Assembly (NCBI GenBank): GCA_963711455.1
Contig: CAVQEH010000002.1
Location: 62,001 to 126,000 of the forward strand
Direction of reading: 5' to 3'
DNA length: 64,000 nt
DNA from: DATFVA01 sp963711455
GTDB lineage: Bacteria > Bacteroidota > Ignavibacteria > Ignavibacteriales > Ignavibacteriaceae
Shown here: one piece after another, positions 35,701 to 45,531 of the stretch
Position numbering within the stretch: the stretch's first letter is position 1
How the letters are laid out: each line of letters begins with the position of its first letter
The notes under the pieces: generated by a model
Told to the model about the DNA's origin: nothing
Databases searched by the model: none
What the model saw: only the letters and a program-made list of their open reading frames with translations
Position numbers and translations under genes: made by a program

Positions 35701-35999
35701 AACGTCCCCCGGACTAATAATTAAAAAATTTATTTTGAAATAATGTAAAGATTAATGAGGTTACTTCCAATACCGGGGTAATGTTTCTTAAGATTTAACA
35801 TTAATAAAATCCCGCAATAGAAAGAATTTATGTGAAAATCCGTAAAAATGAAGTGTCCGGGAACTGTCTTTATCCCGGTATCACTTTAAGGATTAAGTGA
35901 TTGTAAGAGTACATTGCTCGAAATCATTGACGTTGTTTCGTTTTTATAAGATTATAACAGCAGTAAATATAATTTAATTGAGAAAGGTCGTGTGAATAG

Positions 36000-36782
36000 A
36001 TGAACAGGTTTTTGAAATCAAAAAATATAATATTATACGCTTTTACGATTCTGTTTATTTTTTCTTTTGCACAAAATGGAATTGCTCGAAATAATGATAA
36101 GAGCCTTGCAGATAAAGTTATCGCAGCAATATCCAATAAATATGATCCTTCTAATATTGATGTGACTATGAAGGATGATGGATGGGTTATACTAACAGGC
36201 AAGGCAGATTTACTTTATGATAAAGATATGATATTTGAAATTGCTGCTCAAGTTAACGGGGTTAAAAGAATAACAAACGATATTAATGTTGTTCCTGAAA
36301 CTGTACCGGCTGATAAGGATCCCGGTATACTTCCTGATAATATTATCAAGCAAAATATTTTAGCAATAATTGATCAAAATGATTCTATTGAAGAACCTCA
36401 GAAAATTAATGTAGATGTCGTTAACTCCTTTGTTACACTTTCGGGAGAGGTACATTATTACAATGAAAAAATTCTTGCAGAGACTGTTACTTCACAGGTT
36501 AAGGGTGTTAATGCAATTCAGAATGACATAAAAGTAATTCCTCTGAAACAAGCATTAACCGATCAGGATTTGGAACAAATGCTTATCTCAATTCTTAATA
36601 AAGATTTTCCTTTGGTAAACCGCAATAATATTAATTTTAAAGTTAAAAACGGCAGTGTGACTGTATGGGGAACAGTTTCAAATTTATGGATAAAGAATAG
36701 TATGGTAAAAGAATTTTCGAGCGTTGAAGGAGTGACTGATGTTGTAAATAATCTGAAAGTTAATCCATTTATGCAAAGTTAA
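36000..36782 (+). CDS. Exported protein with three BON domains
   Basis: A 260-residue periplasmic protein: signal peptide residues 1-29, then three BON domains at roughly 35-95, 115-180 and 190-257. Each has the pattern of a strand, helix, GxV turn and VxxV(x)NDIxV end (NGVKRITNDINVVP; KGVNAIQNDIKVIP; EGVTDVVNNLKVNP). BON domains bind phospholipids and stabilise the envelope under osmotic stress (as OsmY does). A terminator follows at 36813. Confidence 0.92.
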   Translation: MNRFLKSKNIILYAFTILFIFSFAQNGIARNNDKSLADKVIAAISNKYDPSNIDVTMKDDGWVILTGKADLLYDKDMIFEIAAQVNGVKRITNDINVVPETVPADKDPGILPDNIIKQNILAIIDQNDSIEEPQKINVDVVNSFVTLSGEVHYYNEKILAETVTSQVKGVNAIQNDIKVIPLKQALTDQDLEQMLISILNKDFPLVNRNNINFKVKNGSVTVWGTVSNLWIKNSMVKEFSSVEGVTDVVNNLKVNPFMQS

Positions 36783-36812
36783 ATCCTGGTTTCATTATAT
36801 ATAAAATTGAAT

Positions 36813-36847
36813 TCCGGTTCAGTTCAAATAACAAAACCTGAACCGGA
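36813..36847 (+). terminator. Hairpin after the BON gene
   Basis: A ten-pair stem TCCGGTTCAG / CTGAACCGGA with a 15-base A-rich loop, 31 bp after the stop codon. The following run is AT-rich but not a pure T-tract. Confidence 0.65.
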
Positions 36848-36983
36848 TATATTATATGGTTAAATGACATAGCCGACAGCGAACAGAATTTTCAATATAT
36901 ATTATTTTTGGTATAAAATGCTGTCTGAATTATTTGTATAATATTTATCAATTATTTAAAAGTTTCCGCGGAGTTTTCTTTCG

Positions 36984-37997
36984 TTGAATATATCTGATTC
37001 TGTATCCAGCCCAAAGGTTTGGAAGAACCTTGTAAACAAATATCAAAAATCTCAGGTAAGCAAAAGCATCTGGCAATTATGTAATTCGTTTATACCTTTT
37101 ATTTTAATCTGGATACTTATGCTCTTTGCTCTTAATTATAGTTACTGGATAACGCTCCTGCTTGCTTTTCCTGCATCCGGTTTTGCTATAAGACTTTTTA
37201 TTATTCAACACGACTGCGGTCACAGCTCTTTCTTCAAATCGCAGCGTGCAAATGATTTATGCGGTCAGTTCTGTAGCATATTTACTTTTACTCCTTATCA
37301 TTACTGGAGAAAAAAACATGCCATCCACCATAAAAGTGCCGGCAATCTTGAACACCGCGGGGTAGGCGATATTTACACCATGACTGTTAAAGAATATTTC
37401 GGGCAATCGCGCTGGGGAAGATTGAAATACAGGCTTTATAGAAATCCCTTCATTTTATTTGTTGTTTTCCCCACAATATTATTTTTAATTCTTTACAGGT
37501 TTCCTTCGCGAAAATACCGGAAAGTAATTAACTACCGGCTCAGTGTTTATATGACAAGCCTGGTAATCGGACTGTTAATAGGAATAGTAATCTGGCTTGT
37601 CGGCTTAAAATCATTCCTGCTCATCCAGCTTCCCATTTCCATTATTACATCTTCAACGGGTTCCTGGCTGTTTTTTATTCAACATCAATTTGAAGATACT
37701 TACTGGTCAGAAGATGGGAACTGGGATTTTTCGCAGGCGGCTTTGCAGGGTAGTTCCTACTATAAACTTCCGAAAATTTTACAATGGTTTACCGGCAATA
37801 TAGGTTTCCATCATATCCATCACCTGAGTCCGAGAATACCTAATTACCTGCTTGAAAAATGCCAGAAGGAAAATCCTGAACTTCAGGAAACTGCAACAGT
37901 ATTAACACTTCGTACAAGTCTGAAGAGTATATTATTAAGTTTATGGGATGAGAATCAGAAAAAGCTTGTTAGTTTCAGGCAATCGAAAAGACTATAA
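36984..37997 (+). CDS. Membrane fatty acid desaturase
   Basis: A 337-residue integral membrane di-iron desaturase, which introduces a double bond into acyl chains of membrane lipids. The three histidine boxes are complete: QHDCGHSSFF, HAIHHKSAGN and GFHHIHHLSPR. Four to six membrane helices surround them. The start is TTG at 36984. The reader of the regulatory signal is not visible; an unsaturated-lipid response to cold is usual for the family. The nearest plus-strand gene upstream is BON. Confidence 0.92.
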   Translation: MNISDSVSSPKVWKNLVNKYQKSQVSKSIWQLCNSFIPFILIWILMLFALNYSYWITLLLAFPASGFAIRLFIIQHDCGHSSFFKSQRANDLCGQFCSIFTFTPYHYWRKKHAIHHKSAGNLEHRGVGDIYTMTVKEYFGQSRWGRLKYRLYRNPFILFVVFPTILFLILYRFPSRKYRKVINYRLSVYMTSLVIGLLIGIVIWLVGLKSFLLIQLPISIITSSTGSWLFFIQHQFEDTYWSEDGNWDFSQAALQGSSYYKLPKILQWFTGNIGFHHIHHLSPRIPNYLLEKCQKENPELQETATVLTLRTSLKSILLSLWDENQKKLVSFRQSKRL

Positions 37998-38051
37998 CTT
38001 TAGAAAAAATGAATGATATAGTTTAAGTAAGTTGATCATTCGGTTTGGGGA

Positions 38052-40118
38052 TCATATAAAGAAACAACCCCGGCCTGATTCACTTTCTATTTTTAGTTCA
38101 CCTTTATTTATCGTAATCATTTCTTTGAGATTTCCAGCCGATACCGGTTCCTTTTTCATTTAAAGTTCTTTCAGTTGAAATCTGACCGTTTCCTTTTAAC
38201 AGCGTTTCTATATTCTCTTTACTTATTCAACTCCATTGTCCTCAACTATTACTGCTCGTGTTTTTCATTTGAAACAGATTTTACAGAGACCAAATCATTT
38301 GTATTTGAAAACTTAATTGCATTGGAAAGCAGGTTTTGAATAACAGAGGAAATCATATTTTCATCGGCGTAAACCAGAGTATCCTCCGGTATTTCTATCC
38401 GTAGAGCGATGTTTTTTCTAACAGCATTATGCTTTAACAAAGCAGCAGCTTTTTTACAGAACCGGCCAGCTTAAATTTGGGACGCAGCTCAATTTACCAT
38501 TTGCAGCCTGCCATTCAAGTAAATTTTCGAAAAGTATAATTGTCTGATGAGAAGTGAAATTTAAATTTCTCGAATAATCTGCAATTTGATCTCTGGTTAA
38601 TTCATTAATATTATCAGACATCATTTCGGAATAACCAAGCAGAGCCTGGAATGGACTTCGCAAATCATGCGAAATAATAGAAAGAAGTTTATCCTTATTA
38701 TTATTTAATAACTTCAATTCTTCTTTCTGTTCATTGATCATAGTAATCTTTTCTTCCAGCAGACTGTTCGCTTTTTTCTTTATCCTATATCTGTTGTTTA
38801 TAAGAAAAGCAATAATAATAATTACAACAAGACCTGCTATTAAGAAATCACGCAACATTGTCTCTTTGCTATTTCAAGTTCTTTAATTTTTTTCTCGTTC
38901 TGGAGAGAGGCAATTTCTTTGTCCTTTTTTCAGATTCATTTTTTGTCTGCAGTCCGGCTATCTTCGCTGATGAAGTTTCATTAAACAGAGAATCTTTCAA
39001 TTCCGAATATTGTAAAAAAGTTTTATACGCTTTCTCATAATTACCAAGCTTATCAAAAACTTGAGCCTTTGCTTTGTAAGAATCTAATAGTAATTTGGCG
39101 CTGAAATTTTTTGATAATAATACCGCCTTATCTAATGATGTCAGAGCTTCATTATATCTTGCATATCATCAAAAGTTCTTCCAAGCTGTATTAAAGAAAT
39201 TATTTCGCCTCAGTATTTCCAATTCTTTTCTGAATCGTAACTGAACGTTAATTTTAATTGCTTTTCGTATTTACCCATGGAAGAATAAATTCTGCCAATA
39301 TCACCTAAACAGACTGCAATTCCGAATTCATCATTAATTTTTTCTTTATATTCAAAGATTTTAACTGAAAATCCAAGCATCATTAAACTTATTCTGTCAG
39401 AATAAATATTCCCTATATTATTCAGGATATCGATCTTGAGTGTAAATCATCTGTGGCGTAAGTGATATCAAGGGCTTTTTTATAGTATTCCAACGCTTTA
39501 GGGAAGTCTTTGGTATCGTGGTAAACTGTCCCGATATCGTTAATGCTCTTGATATCCTCTTTATCTTTAACTCCTCACTTATTTTTAAGGATTCAAAATA
39601 ATATCCGAGTGCTTTTTCGTAATCCCCCCGGTTGTTATATATAATTCCGATATTGCTTAAATAAGAAGTCAATTCTTTTTATCATCGAGCTCTTCCCTGT
39701 ATGTATGCATCTTCGTAATATCAATTGCCTTATCTAGATTCCCGTAAAATAGTTGTAGTTCCCAGGCTATTATAAGCGAGCGCAAGCTGATCCTCAAATC
39801 GTTTGTTCAGCTATTCAAGGCTCCTGAAATATTTCTGCGTTCATACTGGCTAAATAACTATACGCAACACCAATATTCTTAATGAAGCGCATTGATCTGC
39901 AGCGTCATTAAATTTGAGATAATTCTAATGCGGTTTACATATCCAGACTTTTCCGGCGAACTGGTGCGATACAATACTGAAAGTTGAAGGAGAATCCCGA
40001 TATGTTCTTTACCCGTGGATTTGCAGCTTATTTCAAGGCTATCAATGCTGCCCGCAACCAGATTATGATTCGTCATTATTGATAGTAGAAATATTATCGC
40101 CGTTACAAATGCTTTCAC
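38052..40118 (-). pseudogene. Decayed TPR-repeat sensor histidine kinase
   Basis: Remnants of one gene lie in different frames over 2 kb. They are a signal peptide (40118-, MKAFVTAIIFLLSIMTNHN), TPR repeats (39418-39672, GIIYNNRGDYEKALGYYFESL), a membrane helix with HisKA (38454-38858, LLSIISHDLRSPFQALLGYSEM) and the N box of the ATPase (38249-38440, NMISSVIQNLLSNAIKF). A further remnant at 38052-38240 reads KGTGIGLEISKKMI and GELKIESESGRG. At least five breaks and an in-frame stop separate these. Intact relatives are TPR-type hybrid-less histidine kinases of Bacteroidota. This is a true pseudogene rather than one sequencing error. Confidence 0.85.
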
Positions 40119-40624
40119 TTTTCAGTTCCTTATAATAACCAGATTAAAGAAAACGATATATCTATGTAAACTGTGCGGGGAAAAGAATAAGCCGGTTGCG
40201 TTATTAAAAAGATTAGCTCAATAAAATGGTTATAAAAATAATTCATTACTTGAAGTTCACCTCTCCTGATAAAGAAGTGTGAAATATTCTTTTAACAATT
40301 AAAAATAGTTAATAAATATGTAATATTGACATATAAATTTTATTTTAAAATTTTGCTTTGGCTGTAAGTGTGAAAAGAGAAAAAGGTTATTAGAAGGATA
40401 TAACCGGGGATTTTTGTAATTTTATCCTGTATAATAATTGAAGATTAATTAAATTATTTTTCTTTTTCCACTTGGAAGAGGACTAAGCCAGCCTGAATCA
40501 ATTAAATGTTCTTGCCTGAATTACTTCTCTGAAAAAAATATAGAATCTTAAAGAAAATTTGAAAGATTGAAAAATCATTTCATTCGTATAATAGAATATC
40601 ACAAATAAATATTGAAAGAACATA
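40119..40624. other. Intergenic region, AT-rich
   Basis: 506 bases between the kinase pseudogene and the helicase. TTGACA at 40326-40331 has only a poor -10 partner 17 bases on. The distance to the helicase start leaves room for a long 5' leader, but no RNA structure is obvious. No gene is visible. Confidence 0.5.
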
Positions 40625-42327
40625 ATGTTAACATTTAAAGAAGCCGGTATTGAAGAAAATATTGTTCGGGCTGTGGAAGAATTGGGTTTTGAAACTACTA
40701 TGCCGGTTCAGGAAAAAGTAATTCCCATTTTAATTAAAGGACATAGTCGGGATATAATAGCAATGGCGCAAACGGGCACAGGTAAAACTGCTGCATTCGG
40801 ACTTCCGCTTATTCAAAAAACCGAAGTATCTGCAAAATATATTCAACACCTTATACTTTCTCCAACAAGGGAATTATGTCTTCAGATTGCAGATGATCTG
40901 ACGGATTATGCCAGGTATAAACCATCTCTGAAGGTTGCTGCAGTGTTCGGCGGTTCAAGCATGGACAAGCAGATTAAGAAAATAAAGGATGGTGCTCATA
41001 TTATCTCTGCAACTCCGGGACGTCTTCTCGATCTTTTAAAAGAAAGGTAATTGACCTGAAAAAAATCAGGACTGTTGTTCTTGATGAAGCAGATGAAATG
41101 CTGAGCATGGGTTTTCGTGATGACCTTGAAGCTATTCTTGCCTCTACTCCAAAAGAAAAAAACACTCTTCTTTTTTCTGCAACTATGTCCGATGAAGTAA
41201 AGAAAATTGCAAACAGGTATATGAATAATCCTGTTGAAATTGCAATTGGGAAAAGGAATTCAGGTTCCGATGATGTTACCCATATCTGTTATATGGTTCA
41301 TGCCCGCGATCGATATCCTGCTTTGAAAAGAATTGTGGATTTTTATCCTGACATTTATGGTATAGTTTTTTGCAGAACACGACGGGAAACCCAGGAAGTC
41401 GCTGATCATCTGGTTAAGGATGGTTATAACGCTGAATCTCTTCACGGCGATCTTTCTCAGGCTCAGCGAAATGTTGTAATGAATAAATTCAGGAATAAAA
41501 ACATTACACTTCTTGTTGCAACGGATGTTGCCGCCCGCGGACTTGATGTTGATAATCTTACTCATATTATTAACTACAGTCTCCCCGATGAATCAGACCT
41601 GTATACGCATCGCAGCGGACGTACAGGGCGTGCGGGAAGAAAGGGTACTTCCATCGTAATTTCTAATCTGAAAGAGAATATCAGACTGCAGCTTATTGAA
41701 GATCAACTGGGAAAAGAGTTTAAACATTTGCCGGTTCCCGGTGGAAAAGAAATTTGCGAAAAGCAGCTTTTCCATTTAATAGATCGGATGGAAAAAGTTG
41801 AAGTGGATAATGTTCAGATTACTTCCTATCTGCCTTCAATTTATCAGAAGCTTGAATGGCTTGACCGTGAGGAACTGATTAAAAAATTTGTTTCACTCGA
41901 ATTCAACAGGTTCCTGGATTACTATAAAGACTCACCAGACCTGAATAAAGTGCAGGGAAAGGCGAATGAAAAGTATAGCAAAGGTGAGTTTACCCGCTTT
42001 TTTATTAATCTTGGGCAAACTGATAACCTTCAGCCTGAAAAATTAATGCGGCTGATAAATGAATATACGGGTGTAAATAATATCAAAATAGGGGATATAG
42101 AAATTCTGAAAAATTTTTCTTTTTTTGAAACCGATAAAGATTATACGGATAGTATACTTGAAGCATTTACAGGGAAGAAATATAAAAGCAGGGATATCGC
42201 TGTTGAAATTGCTTCAAAGAAAAGAACCGGTAAAAAATCCGGTGGAAGAGAAAAGAGAGAGAATAATAAACCGGTAAGCGGGCAAAGGAAAAGAAAGAAA
42301 AAAAGTTTTAGAAATTACAGGGATTAA
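40625..42327 (+). pseudogene. DEAD-box RNA helicase with DbpA-like domain, frameshifted
   Basis: An ATP-dependent RNA helicase of the DeaD/CsdA group. The first frame (40625-41050) holds the Q motif, AQTGTGKT, PTRELCLQ and ATPGRLLDLLKE, then stops at 41048-41050. The adjacent frame carries on with no loss as VIDLKKIRTVVLDEADEML, SAT, ARGLD and HRSGRTGRAG. A C-terminal DbpA-type RNA-binding domain follows (near 41980-42240) with a Lys/Arg-rich tail. A missing A in the short A-run at 41037-41041 (AAAA for AAAAA) restores the frame, so a homopolymer error is likely. Such helicases help ribosome assembly and cold growth. Full length would be ~568 residues. A strong terminator follows. Confidence 0.85.
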
Positions 42328-42374
42328 AATAACCGGATGAAAAAAGGTTTTATAAAATCTAAACTATATAAAAA

Positions 42375-42404
42375 ATCCCCTCTTAATCGTTCTTAAGAGG
42401 GGAT
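42375..42404 (+). terminator. Strong terminator after the helicase
   Basis: A perfect twelve-pair stem ATCCCCTCTTAA / TTAAGAGGGGAT with loop TCGTTC. It lies between convergent genes and may serve both. Confidence 0.85.
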
Positions 42405-42510
42405 CTTGAGACGCTGACACCAGGCGCAAACTGATGACCGCAACTAGAAAATTATGAGGGGAAGTTAACGAAATTACTCATAAACTTCACGGAGTAACTT
42501 ACTTGAGAAC

Positions 42511-44019
42511 TTATTTAAGTAAATTCATTTTAATTGTTGAGGAAAAACTTCCCGCTTTCATTCTGACAAAATAAATTCCGCTTGCCATATTAGATGCGTT
42601 AAAGTATACTGAATACCCGCCCTTTGATAAGATCTCATTTTTCAGCACGGCAACTTTTTCACCCAGTGCATTATAAACACTTAAATTTACTAGTTGATTC
42701 TCCGGAATTGAGAAATCAATTTTGGTAGTGGGGTTAAACGGATTCGGGTAATTTTGTTCCAGGCTGAATTGAATCGGATTAATTACTTCTGCATTGACAA
42801 TATCGGAATATTTGAACGTCCCGTCGTAATCAGTCTGTTTAAGCCTGTAGAAATATTTTCCTGCACTTAACCGAACATCATTAAAAGAATATGAATGCTG
42901 TTTAGATGAAGTTCCAAAACCGGGTACAAAACCAATTTCCTGCCAGTCTGATTTATCTGATTTTTTTTCGACACTAAATCCTTTATTATTTGTTTCTGTT
43001 GCGGTATTCCAATTTAATGAAACATTGTTTCCGGAAGTTATTGCAATGAAACTTGTTAACTCAACAGGCACAGTGTAATCAGTGTTTCGTAGAATCATTC
43101 CCTGGGAACCTGAAATGAAACCTGTTCCGTTTTCTGAGAACCTAACTTTATAAAGGGCAACATTATTCGCACCGTTAAAATCACTCATCCAAGTAGAGCC
43201 GCCATCTGTTGATTTGTAAACCTGTTCAGGTGTTCCGGCAACATAAATAGTATTCATATCTCTGATGCAAGTGCCATGGTATAAAGCGTAGGGACCTGCA
43301 TAAGTAGTTGTCCAATTACCACCGCCATCTGTTGTTGTCATTACCTTTGCATCATCTTCGCCGACTATTCCAAAATCAGGATTAAGAAAGTTTACGCCGT
43401 AAAAATAAGATTGAAAAGTCCCGGAATAAATTTGAGTCCACGAAAATCCGCCATCAATTGATTTTGAAATTTTCTCATCTCCGCCTACAGCATAAAGAGT
43501 ATTGGAACCGGCATAACAAACATCCTGAATATCCTGTGTCATTCCTGTTGCTGCTGTCCAGGTTTCACCGGCATCGGTTGTAACAAAAAGTTCTGCACCC
43601 GCCGCTGCCGCAATTCCATTGTTTGTATCCCAGAATTCTATGTTAACAAAATACCAGACATTCGGGTCGACATTTTTTTGTGTCCAGGTTACTCCGCCAT
43701 CGGTAGTTTTAATAAAATAGTTCTGCCAGCCTGCCGCGTATCCTGTGTCAACAGAAGTAAAATAGACTGATTGTAATCCCGGTATTGTACCGGAAGAAAT
43801 TTGAGTCCACGTTAACCCGTTATCAGTAGTTTTCAATATTATTCCGTTACCATCATAAGTAACATCGGAACCAACTGCGTAACCTATCTGGCTCTGACCG
43901 GCAGGAAAACTGATATCATAAAGAATAAAATCGTAACCTGTATTTATCCACTGCCATCCCTGGGAAAATCCCTTTGTTGAAAATAAAAATAGAAATAAAA
44001 GTAAAATCATCTTTTTCAT
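42511..44019 (-). CDS. Secreted YCF48-like propeller with T9SS sorting domain
   Basis: A 502-residue exported protein: signal peptide MKKMILLLFLFLFSTKGFS, then six to seven YCF48/BNR-type blades with the phrases ILKTTDNGLTWTQ, FIKTTDGGVTWTQ and KVMTTTDGGGNWT. From about residue 315 follow a fibronectin-III-like module (VPVELTSFIAITSGNNVSLN, ETNNKGFSVEKKSDKSDW) and a type IX sorting domain (NYPNPFNPTTKIDFSIP). The fibronectin-like module is almost identical to that of the next gene. It belongs to a run of four co-oriented secreted-protein genes (90-110 bp gaps) behind a hybrid sensor kinase. Confidence 0.9.
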   Translation of the reverse strand: MKKMILLLFLFLFSTKGFSQGWQWINTGYDFILYDISFPAGQSQIGYAVGSDVTYDGNGIILKTTDNGLTWTQISSGTIPGLQSVYFTSVDTGYAAGWQNYFIKTTDGGVTWTQKNVDPNVWYFVNIEFWDTNNGIAAAAGAELFVTTDAGETWTAATGMTQDIQDVCYAGSNTLYAVGGDEKISKSIDGGFSWTQIYSGTFQSYFYGVNFLNPDFGIVGEDDAKVMTTTDGGGNWTTTYAGPYALYHGTCIRDMNTIYVAGTPEQVYKSTDGGSTWMSDFNGANNVALYKVRFSENGTGFISGSQGMILRNTDYTVPVELTSFIAITSGNNVSLNWNTATETNNKGFSVEKKSDKSDWQEIGFVPGFGTSSKQHSYSFNDVRLSAGKYFYRLKQTDYDGTFKYSDIVNAEVINPIQFSLEQNYPNPFNPTTKIDFSIPENQLVNLSVYNALGEKVAVLKNEILSKGGYSVYFNASNMASGIYFVRMKAGSFSSTIKMNLLK

Positions 44020-44109
44020 AATTTGTCCATCCGGTTAATTTTTGTTGATAAAACATAAGGAAGTTTACAGACGAATCTGTAAACTTCCGGAGGTAAGCTA
44101 TTTTCTGTT

Positions 44110-45492
44110 CTATCTAAGCAAATTCATTTTAATAGTTGAATTGAAATTACCTGCATTCATTCTTAAAAAGTAAATTCCACTTGCAATATTCTTTGCGTTA
44201 AAGACTATCTGATGATGTCCTTCTGTTTGTACTCCGTTTACAAGAGTGGTAATTTCTTCACCAGTAATATTATAAACCTTAATGTTTACAAATGATTGTT
44301 CGGGAAGTGAGTAACTTATCACTGTAGAAGGATTAAACGGGTTTGGATAATTCTGATCTAGCTTGAATTCAGCAGGAACAGAAACAACGGCATTAACAGC
44401 ATCGGTATATTTGAAAGTACCATCATAATCTGTTTGCTTTAGCCTGTATGAATAAGAACCTGCGGCTAACTGATCATCGTTAAAAGAATAGGAATGCTGT
44501 TGTGAGGATGTGCCAAAACCGGGAACAAAACCGATTTCCTGCCAGTCTGATTTATCTGATTTTCTTTCGATGCTGAAACCTCTATTATTAGTTTCAGTTG
44601 CTGTGTTCCAGCTTAATGAAACTGAAGCTCCGTTAACGTTAGCTGAGAATGAACTTAACTCGACAGGAACAACACTGCAAATTGCGTTAACACTGAATGA
44701 AACGTAATTGTCAAATTCACCTAATGCTATTATCTCTGTAGAAGTACCATTGGTTACATCAATTTGCCTGAATGATGGACCTTCACTGAAAAATCCGGAT
44801 GACCAATAAGCGCCCCAATATAAATTTCCATTCTCCGGATTAAAATCCATATCCTGTCCGCTATATGTAACATCAGGAAATCCCAAATCTGTACCGATTT
44901 GTGTAGCTGCTGCAGTTGACAGGTTTAATGAATACAGCACTGCTTCAGTTGATACACCTGCTACGACATTAACTATATAAGCATTTCCATCACAATCAAT
45001 TGCCAGGGTTATTGGTGCTGTTGCATTTTGAATATTTCCAACTTCAGTTAGTGTCCCCGTGTTAATATCGATTGTATAAAGAACAGCTGTGGTAGCAAAA
45101 TCGTCACCGCTTATTAAATACCATACATCGGTAGATGCATTGTATGCTAAGGCTTTAATTTGTGTTTGTCCGGAAGCAAGAGGCGCAATTGGTCCGATGC
45201 TATCCTGAGTAAGAGTCGTAAAATTCATATGGGCTAAAAAGAAACTTGTCTGGCTATAATTAGACATTGCAACATACTGTTCATCGGTACCATTATTATC
45301 TGCTGAAATTGGAAAGTATGAACCTTGAATACCCATATTAATTGATGTAAATAAGCCTGTGCTTAAATCCACTGTGCCGTAACTACCGACTCCACCGTCA
45401 TATGCATAAGCCACCGTCTGAGCTTGAATAACTGAACTAAGGCCCAGTAATATCAGTGTTACAGTTAATAAAAATGTTAATTTTTTGTACAT
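44110..45492 (-). CDS. Secreted protein with beta-propeller-like region and T9SS sorting domain
   Basis: A 460-residue exported protein. The signal peptide ends at VIQAQ (residue 25). Residues 26-260 are a repeat-containing beta-rich region (AIDCDGNAYIVNVVAG, DFNPENGNLYWGAYW) that resembles SMP-30/DUF4394-type propellers; the ligand is unknown. Residues ~275-370 are a fibronectin-like module (VPVELSSFSANVNGASVSLS, DKSDWQEIGFVPGFGTSS) nearly identical to the neighbour at 42511. A type IX sorting domain ends the protein (NYPNPFNPSTVISYSLP). Confidence 0.87.
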   Translation of the reverse strand: MYKKLTFLLTVTLILLGLSSVIQAQTVAYAYDGGVGSYGTVDLSTGLFTSINMGIQGSYFPISADNNGTDEQYVAMSNYSQTSFFLAHMNFTTLTQDSIGPIAPLASGQTQIKALAYNASTDVWYLISGDDFATTAVLYTIDINTGTLTEVGNIQNATAPITLAIDCDGNAYIVNVVAGVSTEAVLYSLNLSTAAATQIGTDLGFPDVTYSGQDMDFNPENGNLYWGAYWSSGFFSEGPSFRQIDVTNGTSTEIIALGEFDNYVSFSVNAICSVVPVELSSFSANVNGASVSLSWNTATETNNRGFSIERKSDKSDWQEIGFVPGFGTSSQQHSYSFNDDQLAAGSYSYRLKQTDYDGTFKYTDAVNAVVSVPAEFKLDQNYPNPFNPSTVISYSLPEQSFVNIKVYNITGEEITTLVNGVQTEGHHQIVFNAKNIASGIYFLRMNAGNFNSTIKMNLLR

Positions 45493-45531
45493 AGAATTCT
45501 CCCGAAAATGAATGAATAAAATATTTGTTGT

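Noticed and set aside
38858..39040. Short plus-strand frames across the histidine-kinase pseudogene
   Set aside because: They are fortuitous frames opposite decayed TPR/kinase sequence; the minus strand carries the homology.
40326..40355. TTGACA-type promoter for the helicase
   Set aside because: The -35 box is good but no acceptable -10 follows at 16-18 bases, and it would lie nearly 300 bp before the start.
41037..41050. Programmed -1 frameshift in the DEAD-box helicase
   Set aside because: The A-run is short, with no following stem or in-frame slippery heptamer; a missing A (error or mutation) is simpler.
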